The notes under the pieces: model-generated
The model's input: the letters and a program-made list of their open reading frames with translations, nothing else
Databases searched by the model: none
Told to the model about the DNA's origin: nothing
From: Streptomyces xanthophaeus
Lineage (GTDB): Bacteria > Actinomycetota > Actinomycetes > Streptomycetales > Streptomycetaceae
Direction: 5' to 3'
Assembly (NCBI RefSeq): GCF_000725805.1
Contig: NZ_JOFT01000028.1
Coordinates: forward strand, 124,001 to 188,000
DNA: 64,000 nt
Made by a program: the position numbers and the translations under genes
In this document: positions 20,595-27,947 of the stretch, one piece after another
Layout: the number at the start of each line of letters is the position of its first letter
How positions within the stretch are numbered: position 1 is the stretch's first letter

Positions 20595-21476
20595 CTACGC
20601 ATTCTCCCGGATGCCCGCGAAGAGGTCGGACTCGGGGAGGGAAGTGTCGACGTGCGACTTCGCCAGCTCGTACTCCTCCGTGGGCCAGACCTCCTTCTGG
20701 ACCTCCATCGGCACGCGGAACCAGCCGCCGTCCGGGTCGATCTGCGTGGCGTGCGCCACCAGCGCCTTGTCACGGATCTCGAAGAAGTCGGCGCAGTGCA
20801 CGTGCGTGGTCAGCGTGCGCTCGGTGCGCTCGAACTCCTTCCACCGCTCCAGCCACTCCCCGTACGGGGACTCCATGCCGCGCGCGAGGAGCGCCTCGTG
20901 CAGGGCGACGGTGCGCGGCTTGTTGAAGCCCTGGTTGTAGTAGAGCTTCTGCGGCTGGTAGGCCGGGCCGAACTCGGCCTCGGGGAACTTCTGGGTGTCG
21001 GCCGCACCGTCGAAGGCCACCATGGAGATCTTGTGGGTCATGATGTGGTCGGGGTGCGGGTAGCCGCCGTTCTCGTCGTAGGTGGTGATGACCTGCGGCT
21101 TGAAGGCGCGGATCTTCTTCACCAGCTCGCCGGCGGCCTCGTCCACGTCCGCCAGGGCGAAGCAGCCCTGGGGCAGCGGGGGCAGCGGGTCGCCCTCGGG
21201 GAGGCCGGAGTCGACGTACCCGAGCCACTCCTGCTCGATGCCGAGGATCTCGCGGGCCTCGTCCATCTCCTTGGCGCGGACCTCGTGGATGTTCTCCTCG
21301 ATGTACTTGTCGCCCTGGAGCTTGGGGTTCAGGACCGAGCCGCGCTCGCCGCCGGTGCAGGTCACGACCAGCACGGGCACCCCCTCGGACACGTACTTGG
21401 CCATGGTGGCCGCGCCCTTGCTCGACTCGTCGTCGGGGTGGGCATGGACGGCCATCAGTCGAAGCTGCTCGGTCAA
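20595..21476 (-). CDS. mca: Mycothiol S-conjugate amidase
   Basis: Zinc amidase that cleaves mycothiol S-conjugates to a mercapturic acid and glucosaminyl-inositol, the detoxification step for alkylating agents and antibiotics in actinobacteria. The start is a TTG at 21476 with AGAGGA seven bases upstream, giving 293 residues. The in-frame extension to 21560 lacks signals. The zinc site is HAHPDDES (11-18) together with HPDH further on. Lys20 right after the motif (SSKG) distinguishes Mca from the deacetylase MshB. The gene forms an operon with the small membrane protein that follows and diverges from the DUF4307 gene. Confidence 0.95.
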   Translation of the reverse strand: MTEQLRLMAVHAHPDDESSKGAATMAKYVSEGVPVLVVTCTGGERGSVLNPKLQGDKYIEENIHEVRAKEMDEAREILGIEQEWLGYVDSGLPEGDPLPPLPQGCFALADVDEAAGELVKKIRAFKPQVITTYDENGGYPHPDHIMTHKISMVAFDGAADTQKFPEAEFGPAYQPQKLYYNQGFNKPRTVALHEALLARGMESPYGEWLERWKEFERTERTLTTHVHCADFFEIRDKALVAHATQIDPDGGWFRVPMEVQKEVWPTEEYELAKSHVDTSLPESDLFAGIRENA

Positions 21477-21512
21477 GACGGGATCCTCTGCAATTCGGCG
21501 CGGCGGGCGACT

Positions 21513-21520
21513 TCTATAGT
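21513..21520. promoter_or_regulatory. Overlapping divergent -10 elements
   Basis: The sequence tctatagt reads TATAGT on the plus strand and TATAGA on the minus strand. These would serve the DUF4307 gene and mca as face-to-face -10 hexamers. No good -35 is visible for either. Confidence 0.4.
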
Positions 21521-21597
21521 GACCGAATCGGGGGACGGAAAATTCCAGGGGTGGGTCCACACGGATCCGGGCCCCTCCCTGTCGGAAGGAACGATCG

Positions 21598-22002
21598 ATG
21601 AGCGCGGTACGCGAAGGCCTTCCCGAAGGCCGTTACGGCCGGTCGGCGGACGAGCGCGCCGACCGCAAGCTCAAGATCGTCGGTTCGGTGCTGGGCGCCC
21701 TGCTGCTGGGCATGGTCGGCTGGATCGGCTGGGACTACATCGCGGGCCAGGAGGTCAGCGCCGAGGTGATCAAGTTCCAGGTGGTCTCGGACAGCGAGGT
21801 GAAGGTCCACCTGGAGGTCCGCAAGGACTCCTCGGTCACCGGGGTGTGCACCCTGAGCTCCCAGGACGAGGAGCACGGCGAGGTGGGCCGCGCCGACTTC
21901 AGCTTCGCGCAGCCGCAGGCCCGGGTGGACGAGATGGTCTCGCTGAAGACGACCAGCCGCGCCACGATGATCGAACTGATCGGCTGCAAGCCCGCTGCCT
22001 GA
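21598..22002 (+). CDS. DUF4307 membrane protein
   Basis: A 134-residue protein with a charged cytosolic N-terminus, one membrane helix (~27-48, ending GWDYIAG) and an external domain of ~80 residues with two Cys, one in GVCTLSS and one in LIGCKPAA. This is the DUF4307 family found throughout Streptomyces next to mca. The function is unknown. GGAAGGAA lies six bases before the ATG. The conserved pairing with mca suggests a role in thiol or envelope stress, which is inference. Confidence 0.85.
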   Translation: MSAVREGLPEGRYGRSADERADRKLKIVGSVLGALLLGMVGWIGWDYIAGQEVSAEVIKFQVVSDSEVKVHLEVRKDSSVTGVCTLSSQDEEHGEVGRADFSFAQPQARVDEMVSLKTTSRATMIELIGCKPAA

Positions 22003-22005
22003 TCC

Positions 22006-22033
22006 GTCCGGGCGGCGGCGACAGCCGCCGGAC
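22006..22033 (+). terminator. Hairpin after DUF4307 gene
   Basis: gtccgggcggc pairs with gccgccggac around a seven-base loop, with one bulged G, starting four bases after the stop codon. It probably separates this gene from greA, whose own promoter would be near the taggct at ~22133. Confidence 0.45.
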
Positions 22034-22196
22034 GTGCAGGAACGGTGCCGTCCGGCTGCGGGACGAGCACGGTCCGGGACGTGGCCGGGAGCTACGAGGC
22101 CCGCGGGTCCTCCCCCTTTTCTTCCCGAATTGTTAGGCTCGTGGTTTCGTCCGCCGCTGGCGGCTATGTAGTCCCCTGTACCGACGAGGAGCACCC

Positions 22197-22694
22197 GTGA
22201 CCCAGACGAGCGAAAGCGTCACCTGGCTGACCCAGGCGGCGTACGACCAGCTGAAGGCAGAGCTGGACTACCTCTCTGGTCCCGCACGCACGGAGATCGC
22301 CACGAAGATCGCAGCCGCCCGCGAGGAGGGCGACCTGCGCGAGAACGGCGGTTACCACGCGGCCAAGGAGGAGCAGGGCAAGCAGGAGCTCCGCGTCCGC
22401 CAGCTGACGCAGCTGCTGGAGAACGCCAAGGTCGGCACCGCGCCCGCGTCCGAGGGCGTCGTCGCCCCCGGCACGCTGGTCAAGATCGCCTTCGACGGCG
22501 ACGAGAGCGACACCATGGAGTTCCTGCTGGCCTCCCGCGAGTACGCCTCCTCGGACTTCGAGACGTACTCCCCGCAGTCCCCGCTGGGTACCGGAGTGAT
22601 GGGCAAGGCCATCGGCGAGGACGCCCAGTACGAGCTGCCGAACGGCAAGAAGGCCTCGGTCAAGATCCTCGACGTCAAGCCCTTCACCGGCTGA
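22197..22694 (+). CDS. greA: Transcription elongation factor GreA
   Basis: Rescues arrested RNA polymerase by stimulating transcript cleavage through the secondary channel. The 165-residue length is normal. The N-terminal coiled coil carries the acidic tip in EEGDLRENGGYHAAKEEQ, whose Asp and Glu coordinate the catalytic magnesium, and the C-terminal FKBP-like domain includes SPLGTGVMGK. The GTG start follows GAGGAG. It is monocistronic, ended by a very strong hairpin. Confidence 0.96.
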   Translation: MTQTSESVTWLTQAAYDQLKAELDYLSGPARTEIATKIAAAREEGDLRENGGYHAAKEEQGKQELRVRQLTQLLENAKVGTAPASEGVVAPGTLVKIAFDGDESDTMEFLLASREYASSDFETYSPQSPLGTGVMGKAIGEDAQYELPNGKKASVKILDVKPFTG

Positions 22695-22708
22695 CGGTCC
22701 CACCCGCA

Positions 22709-22755
22709 CACGCACGATGCCCGGCCGGATCCCATCCGGCCGGGCATCGTGCGTG
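22709..22755. terminator. 22-bp perfect bidirectional terminator
   Basis: Positions 22709-22730 pair perfectly with 22734-22755 around a three-base loop. It lies 15 bases after greA and 19 bases beyond the convergent ABC permease stop, so it serves both. Confidence 0.85.
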
Positions 22756-22773
22756 GGGGCTGCTCCCCCGGGG

Positions 22774-23643
22774 CTATGCGGTCGCCGAGCGGTACTTGCG
22801 CACCGACAGGGTGCGGAAGACCACGACGATCAGCAGCGACCAGATCAGGGACGCGATGATCGGGTGCTGCATCGGCCAGGCCGCCGGGGCCTCGTATCCC
22901 GGCGGGAAGTTGCCGAACAGCCCGCGGGCCGCCTGGACGGTGGCGCTGAAGGGGTTCCACTCCGCGATGTGCCGCAGGAACGTCGGCATGTTGTCGGAGG
23001 GGACGAAGGCGTTCGAGATGAACGTGAGCGGGAAGAGCCAGATCAGACCGCCCGAGGTGGCCGCCTCCGGGGTGCGCACCGACAGGCCGATCAGCGCGCC
23101 GATCCAGGAGAAGGCGTAGCCGAGCAGGAGCAGCAGGCCGAAGCCCGCGAGGACCTCGCCGACGCTGGTGTGGGTGCGCCAGCCGACGAGCAGGGCCACG
23201 ACCGCCAGGACGACGAGGGTGAGCGTGGTCTGGACGAGGTCGGCGAGGGTGCGGCCGGTGAGGACCGCGCCGCGGGCCATCGGCAGTGAGCGGAAGCGGT
23301 CGATCAGGCCCTTGTGCATGTCGTCCGCGATGCCCGCGCCCGCTCCGGCCGTGGCGAAGGTGACGGTCTGGGCGAAGATGCCGGCCATCAGGAACTCGCG
23401 GTAGGCGGCGGGCGAGGTGTTGCCGTCGACGCTGATCGAGCCGCCGAAGACGTAGCTGAACAGCACGACGAACATCACGGGCTGGATCACACCGAAGATG
23501 ATCATCTCGGGGATGCGCGACATGCGGATGAGGTTCCGCTTCGCGATCACCAGGGAGTCGTTGACGCCCTGGACGACGCCGCCGCGCGGCCGCGGCGCAG
23601 CGAGGTCCGGGGCCGGGCTCGGGTTCGGGGAGGTGATGGTCAC
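22774..23643 (-). CDS. ABC-2 type permease, DrrB family
   Basis: A 289-residue export permease with six predicted helices, typical of DrrB-type drug or lipid exporters. After a Pro-rich N-terminus it has the family's first helix (IIFGVIQPVMFVVLFSYVFGG) split here as IIFGVIQPVMF and VVLFSYVFGG, the cytosolic DRFRSLPMARGAVLTGR loop that contacts the ATPase, and NPFSATVQAARGLFGN near the end. The GTG start overlaps the ATPase stop by four bases (GTGA), so the two subunits are translated together. Confidence 0.93.
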   Translation of the reverse strand: MTITSPNPSPAPDLAAPRPRGGVVQGVNDSLVIAKRNLIRMSRIPEMIIFGVIQPVMFVVLFSYVFGGSISVDGNTSPAAYREFLMAGIFAQTVTFATAGAGAGIADDMHKGLIDRFRSLPMARGAVLTGRTLADLVQTTLTLVVLAVVALLVGWRTHTSVGEVLAGFGLLLLLGYAFSWIGALIGLSVRTPEAATSGGLIWLFPLTFISNAFVPSDNMPTFLRHIAEWNPFSATVQAARGLFGNFPPGYEAPAAWPMQHPIIASLIWSLLIVVVFRTLSVRKYRSATA

Positions 23644-24686
23644 TTGGCCGTCTCCTTACGCGCCTTGCGGCCCTTGCCCTTGTCCTTGTTCCTGTCCTGG
23701 CCGTCTCCGTCGACGTCCTGCGGCGCCTCGCCGTTCTCCTCGGCGCGCTCGGCCGCGTGGCCGGTCAGGGAGATGAACACGTCGTCGAGGGTGGGCCGGC
23801 GCAGGCCGATGTCGTCGATCTCGATGCCGCGGCCGTCCAGTTCGCGGATGACCTCGGCGAGCAGCTTGGCGCCGCCCGCCACGGGCACGGTGAGCTTGCG
23901 GGTGTGCTCCTCGAACGTGGTCTCGCCCTTGCCGAACCCGGCGAGGACCTCGCGCGCGGTGGCTATGTGGTCGCGCTCGTGGACGACGACCTCCACGCGC
24001 TCGCCGCCCGTACGGGCCTTGAGCTGGTCGGACGTGCCGCGTGCGATGACCTTGCCGTGGTCGACCACGCAGATGTCGTGCGCGAGGTGGTCGGCCTCCT
24101 CCAGGTACTGGGTGGTGAGCAGCAGGGTGGTGCCGCCCGCGACCAGTTCCTGGATGATCCCCCAGAGCTGCTGGCGGTTGCGCGGGTCGAGTCCGGTCGT
24201 GGGCTCGTCCATGAACATCACGGGCGGGCTGACGACGAGGGCGGCGGCGAGGTCGAGGCGCCTGCGCATGCCGCCGGAGTAGGTCTTGGCGGTGCGGTCG
24301 GCGGCGTCGGCGAGGTTGAAGCGTTCGAGGAGTTCGTCGGCCCGGGCCTTCGCGGCCTTGGCCTTCATCTGGTAGAGCTGGCCGACCATCTGGAGGTTCT
24401 CACGGCCGGTCAGGTACTCGTCGACGGCGGCGAACTGGCCGGACAGTCCGATGGCCCGACGGACTTCGTTGGGGTGCTTGAGCACGTCGATCCCGGCGAC
24501 GACGGCCTTGCCGCTGTCGGGCCGGAGGAGGGTGGTCAGGACGCGTACGGTCGTGGTCTTGCCCGCCCCGTTGGGGCCGAGCAAGCCCAGGACGGTGCCT
24601 TGGGGGACGTCGAGGTCCACGCCGTCCAGAGCCCGTACATCGCCGAAGGTCTTGACCAGGCCTTCGGCGTAGATGGCGCCTGGCAT
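23640..24686 (-). CDS. ABC transporter ATPase, DrrA family
   Basis: A 348-residue ATPase of the drug-resistance DrrA type. Walker A is GPNGAGKTT, the signature is YSGGMRRRLDLAAAL, Walker B is VMFMDEPTTGLD, and the switch His is probably replaced by Gln in LLLTTQYLEEAD, as is usual in this family. The C-terminal regulatory domain ends in a lysine-rich tail (NKDKGKGRKARKE) of unusual composition. ATG 24686 follows GGGAG at eight bases. The operon is drrA-drrB with no third gene. A direct-repeat operator candidate lies ~120 bases upstream. Confidence 0.94.
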   Translation of the reverse strand: MPGAIYAEGLVKTFGDVRALDGVDLDVPQGTVLGLLGPNGAGKTTTVRVLTTLLRPDSGKAVVAGIDVLKHPNEVRRAIGLSGQFAAVDEYLTGRENLQMVGQLYQMKAKAAKARADELLERFNLADAADRTAKTYSGGMRRRLDLAAALVVSPPVMFMDEPTTGLDPRNRQQLWGIIQELVAGGTTLLLTTQYLEEADHLAHDICVVDHGKVIARGTSDQLKARTGGERVEVVVHERDHIATAREVLAGFGKGETTFEEHTRKLTVPVAGGAKLLAEVIRELDGRGIEIDDIGLRRPTLDDVFISLTGHAAERAEENGEAPQDVDGDGQDRNKDKGKGRKARKETAK

Positions 24687-24805
24687 AGGGATGCTCCCTG
24701 TGTGAATCGGGCCAGTAAACCGGCACATTCGTAGGCAAATCTTATGGTTGCCGGACGAGCCCCGCCCGGCCGAACGGGGGATCCCCCCGCCGCCCGGCGG
24801 CACGC

Positions 24806-24823
24806 TATCGCGTTATATCGCGT
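24806..24823. promoter_or_regulatory. Operator-like direct repeat upstream of the ABC operon
   Basis: tatcgcgt occurs twice, at 24806-24813 and 24816-24823, exactly ten bases apart so on the same DNA face. On the minus strand this reads ACGCGATA-TA-ACGCGATA and includes TATAAC as a possible -10. It resembles sites of PadR or TetR regulators, but no such gene is nearby. Confidence 0.45.
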
Positions 24824-24945
24824 CCCGCTAGGGGGAAGGCCGCCGCACAGACGTCCGGGTCCTCCGGACCGCCCGCAGAGCCCGCAGATCCCGCAGATCT
24901 TGCCGGGCTCCCACCGGGCCGCAGGCCGCGGCCCCGGGCCGTTCC

Positions 24946-24976
24946 GCTCTAGCTCTAGCTCTAGCTCTAGCTCTAG
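24946..24976. repeat. Five-copy hexamer adding tandem in-frame stops
   Basis: Five copies of gctcta run from 24946 to 24975. On the minus strand the unit is TAGAGC, in frame with the threonine dehydratase. The first TAG is its stop codon, and four more TAG codons follow in frame. Confidence 0.95.
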
Positions 24977-26205
24977 CCCATGACCTTGTACCCCGCGCCG
25001 TGCAGCGAACGCGCGACCTCCGCGCAGTGTTCCGGGCCCTTCGTCTCCAGGTGCAGCTCCACCTCCACCTCGGTGAGCCCGAGCCTCGGGTCGGTCCGGA
25101 CGTGGCTCACGTCCAGTACGTTCGCGTCCACCACCGACAACACCGCCAGGAGTCCGGCGAGGGCCCCCGGCCGGTCCGTCACGCGCAGCCGCAGCGACAG
25201 GTACCGGCCCGCCGCCGCCATGCCGTGGCGCAGGATCCGCTGAAGCAGCAGCGGATCCACGTTGCCGCCGGACAGGACGGCCACCACCGGTCCCCCGCCG
25301 TACAGTTCGGGCTCGCTCAGCAGCGCGGCCACCGGGCTGCACCCGGCCGGCTCGACCACCATCTTGGCCCGCTCCAGGCACAGCAGGAGGGCGCTGGAGA
25401 GCGCGTCCTCGGAGACCGTACGCACGTCGTCGAGGAGCTCGCCAATGATTTTGAAGGGGACGTCGCCGGGGCGGCCCACCTTGATCCCGTCGGCCATCGT
25501 GACGGGGTTGTCGATCGACACCGGGTGCCCGACCTTCAGCGAGGGCGGGTACGCGGCCGCGCCCGCCGCCTGGACCCCGATGACCCGTACGTCCGGCCGC
25601 AGCGCCTTCACGGCGACCGCGACACCGGCCGCGAGACCCCCGCCGCCGATCCCGACGAGGATCGTCCGGACCTCCGGGCACTGCTCCAGGATCTCCAGGC
25701 CCACCGTGCCCTGGCCCGCGATGATGTCGTGGTGGTCGAAGGGGTGGATGAACACCGCACCGGTGCGGTCCGCGTACTCCTGCGCGGCGGCGAGGGTCTC
25801 GTCGACGACCTGGCCGTGCATGCGCACGTCGGCGCCGTACTCCTGGGTCGCGGCCACCTTCGGCAGCGGCGCCCCGACCGGCATGAACACCGTCGAGCGG
25901 ACCCCGAGGAGCGAGGAGGCCAGGGCCACGCCCTGCGCGTGGTTGCCCGCGCTGGCCGCCACGACACCGGCGGCCCGCTGCTCGGGGCGCAGGCCCGCGA
26001 TGCGCACGTAGGCCCCGCGCAGCTTGAAGGAGCCGGTGCGCTGGAGGTTCTCGCACTTGAAGTGGACCGGTGACCCGGTGAGCGAGGAGAGGTACCGGCT
26101 GCCCTCCATGGCGGTGACCCGGGAGACGCCGGACAGCATCTTCTGGGCCCCGCGGACGTCGTCGAGGATGACCTGCGGGACGGGCTGGGGCACGCGGTAG
26201 TTCAT
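24973..26205 (-). CDS. ilvA: Threonine ammonia-lyase with ACT domain
   Basis: A PLP-dependent dehydratase converting threonine to 2-oxobutyrate for isoleucine synthesis or catabolism. It has 410 residues from ATG 26205. PLP-binding Lys is ~61 in GSFKLRGAY; the phosphate-binding Gly loop is GIGGGGLAAG; ASAGNHAQG is present. A single C-terminal ACT-like domain (~330-410) fits the TdcB/IlvA-short class found in Streptomyces rather than the two-ACT E. coli IlvA. No good ribosome binding site is seen, and upstream in-frame sequence is repetitive and non-coding in character. The gene ends in the tandem TAG array. Confidence 0.93.
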   Translation of the reverse strand: MNYRVPQPVPQVILDDVRGAQKMLSGVSRVTAMEGSRYLSSLTGSPVHFKCENLQRTGSFKLRGAYVRIAGLRPEQRAAGVVAASAGNHAQGVALASSLLGVRSTVFMPVGAPLPKVAATQEYGADVRMHGQVVDETLAAAQEYADRTGAVFIHPFDHHDIIAGQGTVGLEILEQCPEVRTILVGIGGGGLAAGVAVAVKALRPDVRVIGVQAAGAAAYPPSLKVGHPVSIDNPVTMADGIKVGRPGDVPFKIIGELLDDVRTVSEDALSSALLLCLERAKMVVEPAGCSPVAALLSEPELYGGGPVVAVLSGGNVDPLLLQRILRHGMAAAGRYLSLRLRVTDRPGALAGLLAVLSVVDANVLDVSHVRTDPRLGLTEVEVELHLETKGPEHCAEVARSLHGAGYKVMG

Positions 26206-26517
26206 GCCGCCAGTCTCGCAGCCTGCGCGGAGCCCGGCTCGGGACGGCGGACCGGCCCGGGACGGGACGGGACGGCGGACCGGCCGGGTGCGGACGCGCG
26301 CGGGACGGCTGGACGGGGTCCGGGCGCAGGCCGGTCGCGGAGCGGGCGGAGGCGGTCCGCGCGGCGGGGCGAGCGTCGGGATCCCGCCATCCGCGACGAC
26401 CGCCGGGCGGCGCTGCATTCCGGTCGTATCAGTTCTCAAACGCGGCGTACGAGCCGCCGTACGGCCGCGTACTCTGTCCCCCATCCTTGTCGGACCACGC
26501 GAAGAGAGCCCACGGCC
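26206..26517. other. Divergent intergenic region, ilvA / marR
   Basis: No gene is seen. A 17-base direct repeat (gggacggcggaccggcc) occurs at 26241 and 26269, joined by gggac tandem units. Nearer the MarR start, cgtac recurs at 26446, 26458 and 26468, which could be half-sites for the MarR protein. The promoter is probably in the less GC-rich stretch around 26425-26440. Confidence 0.4.
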
Positions 26518-27039
26518 ATGCCTTCCATCCCGGCCAATTCCGACCTGCCCGCGGTGGCATCAGTGCCCGCCGGAGCCGGTCTCCTCGACGCGCTCCAGCA
26601 CCAGGTGGCGGTCTTCGCCCGACGCGCCGAGCAGACCCGCCTCGGCGGTGTCGGCCAGGCCCGCAACTCGATGGACCGTGCCGCGTACCTCCTGCTGAAC
26701 CGGCTGGACCTGGAAGGGCCGATGGGCGTCAAGGCGCTCGCCGGGGGCATGGGCATCGACTCCTCCACCGTCACCCGGCAGGTCGCGCCGCTCGTCGACA
26801 GCGGTCTGGTCAAGCGGACCTCGCACCCCGAGGACGGCCGGGCCGTGGTCCTCGCGCTGTCCCCGCGCGGGCTGGCCCGCCTGGAGGAGGTCCGTTCCTC
26901 GCGGCGCGAGCTGATGGCCCGGGTGACGGAAGGCTGGAGTCCGCAGGAGCGCGAGTCCTTCACCGGACTGCTGACCCGTTTCAACCTGTCGCTGTCGGAG
27001 CTGATGGCGGCCGTGACCGAGGCGGGCCCGGCGTCCTGA
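26518..27039 (+). CDS. MarR-family transcriptional regulator
   Basis: A 173-residue winged-helix repressor. The N-terminal dimer helix is followed by the DNA-binding domain: LEGPMGVKALAGGMGIDSSTVTRQV is the helix-turn-helix region (given in parts as GVKALAGGMG and DSSTVTRQV), the wing is TSHPEDGRAVVLAL with the family's conserved Asp and Arg, and ALSPRG and a C-terminal dimer helix follow. MarR proteins usually repress their own gene and a transporter or oxidoreductase next to them, but here the neighbours are ilvA and a sigma-like gene, so the target is uncertain. Confidence 0.92.
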   Translation: MPSIPANSDLPAVASVPAGAGLLDALQHQVAVFARRAEQTRLGGVGQARNSMDRAAYLLLNRLDLEGPMGVKALAGGMGIDSSTVTRQVAPLVDSGLVKRTSHPEDGRAVVLALSPRGLARLEEVRSSRRELMARVTEGWSPQERESFTGLLTRFNLSLSELMAAVTEAGPAS

Positions 27040-27079
27040 GCCCGGGGAAACCCTCCTCCAGGCAGGTCCGTCCGACCTC

Positions 27080-27110
27080 TTGACCGGGGTGGTCCCGCTG
27101 GCCGCACTAT
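27080..27110 (+). promoter_or_regulatory. Promoter for a leaderless sigma-like gene
   Basis: TTGACC at 27080-27085 and CACTAT at 27105-27110 are separated by 19 bases. Transcription from seven bases past the -10 would begin at GTG 27118, giving a leaderless mRNA. The long spacer makes it a moderate match. Confidence 0.45.
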
Positions 27111-27117
27111 GTGGCCT

Positions 27118-27651
27118 GTGGACCACCGATCGGGGCTCTACACCGAGTTCGAGGCCTTCGTCGCGGGCGCGGCGGGGCGGCTCCTGCGCGTCGCGGTCCT
27201 GCTGACCGCCGAGGCGGAGACCGAGGCCGTCGCCGCGCGCCGGCTGCTGGCGGGCGCGCTGGCCCGTACGTACGCGAACTGGCGGCGGCTGCGCGGCGAC
27301 GACCCCTACGACCACACCCGCCAGGAGCTGTGCGCGGCCTTCGCCCGCACCGGCCGGCGCCACCACGGGGGCGTCGGGGTACTGGCCGGGCTGAGCCCGG
27401 CGGAGCGGCTCGTGCTGGTCCTGCGGATCTACGAAGGGGTCGCGGAAGAGGTCACGGCGGCGCAGCTGGGGCTGCCGCCGGAGCGGGTCCGGGTGCTGTG
27501 CGGCCGGGCCGTCAACGCACTGAGGTCCCGCCCCGCAGGCAGGACCGTGACCGGCCCGGGTACGGCAGGTACGACGGGTGCGGCAGACGCCGCAGGCACC
27601 GCAGGCACCGCAGGCACCGCAGGCACCGCAGGCACCGCGGGTGCGGCATGA
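27118..27651 (+). CDS. Degenerate ECF sigma-like protein
   Basis: A 177-residue protein with the layout of a small ECF sigma factor. The start FEAFVAGAAGRLLRVAVLLT resembles region 2.1, and LSPAERLVLVLRIYEGV followed by LGLPPERVRVLCGRAVNALRS resembles region 4. Region 2.3-2.4 is poorly conserved, and a 30-residue Gly/Ala/Thr tail coded by tandem repeats follows. I take it as a diverged sigma factor or a regulator that kept the fold. GTG 27118 is preferred over ATG 27109 because the likely -10 places the mRNA start there. It overlaps the next gene by four bases (ATGA). Confidence 0.6.
   Translation: MDHRSGLYTEFEAFVAGAAGRLLRVAVLLTAEAETEAVAARRLLAGALARTYANWRRLRGDDPYDHTRQELCAAFARTGRRHHGGVGVLAGLSPAERLVLVLRIYEGVAEEVTAAQLGLPPERVRVLCGRAVNALRSRPAGRTVTGPGTAGTTGAADAAGTAGTAGTAGTAGTAGAA
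27592..27636. repeat. Five-copy 9-bp tandem repeat at a gene end
   Basis: Five perfect copies of gcaggcacc encode Ala-Gly-Thr five times at the C-terminus of the sigma-like protein. Unit length and copy number equal those of the array at 6462, but the sequence differs. Confidence 0.95.
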
Positions 27652-27899
27652 GCTCCGCGAACCGTAAGGAAGCGCAGGTCAGGCAATTGATGGAGGGGCC
27701 GCTTCCGGTGGTCCCGGCCGATCTCGCGTCAGGGGCGGCCGCCCGCGGCGACCGGCTGCTGCGCCGCCGCCGGGCGCTGCGGCGGCTGGGGTGGGCGGTG
27801 CTCTTCGCGGCGGCGGTTGCCTTCACGGTGTGGGCCGCGCTCACGCAGCCGTGGGTCACGCCCTCCAGCAGCATCTCGCCGCCGCTGGAGGGGTGGTAG
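27648..27899 (+). CDS. Single-pass membrane partner of the sigma-like protein
   Basis: An 83-residue protein whose ATG overlaps the sigma-like stop as ATGA. Residues 1-~45 are cytosolic and basic (GDRLLRRRRALRR), one membrane helix runs ~47-66, and a short external tail ends PPLEGW. The position after a sigma-like gene and the topology recall an anti-sigma factor, though it has no zinc HxxxCxxC motif and is very short. The role is inferred only from context. Confidence 0.65.
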   Translation: MSSANRKEAQVRQLMEGPLPVVPADLASGAAARGDRLLRRRRALRRLGWAVLFAAAVAFTVWAALTQPWVTPSSSISPPLEGW

Positions 27900-27905
27900 C
27901 CCGGT

Positions 27906-27933
27906 CCTGCCTGCCGGGCGTCCGGCAGGCAGG
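27906..27933. terminator. 12-bp perfect bidirectional terminator
   Basis: cctgcctgccgg (27906-27917) pairs with 27922-27933 around a four-base loop, between the convergent membrane-partner gene and metB. Confidence 0.75.
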
Positions 27934-27947
27934 GGTTGCGGCAGGGG

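Noticed and set aside
20652..22136. Plus-strand frame spanning mca and DUF4307
   Set aside because: It runs opposite mca and then in another frame of the DUF4307 gene, both of which have recognised motifs.
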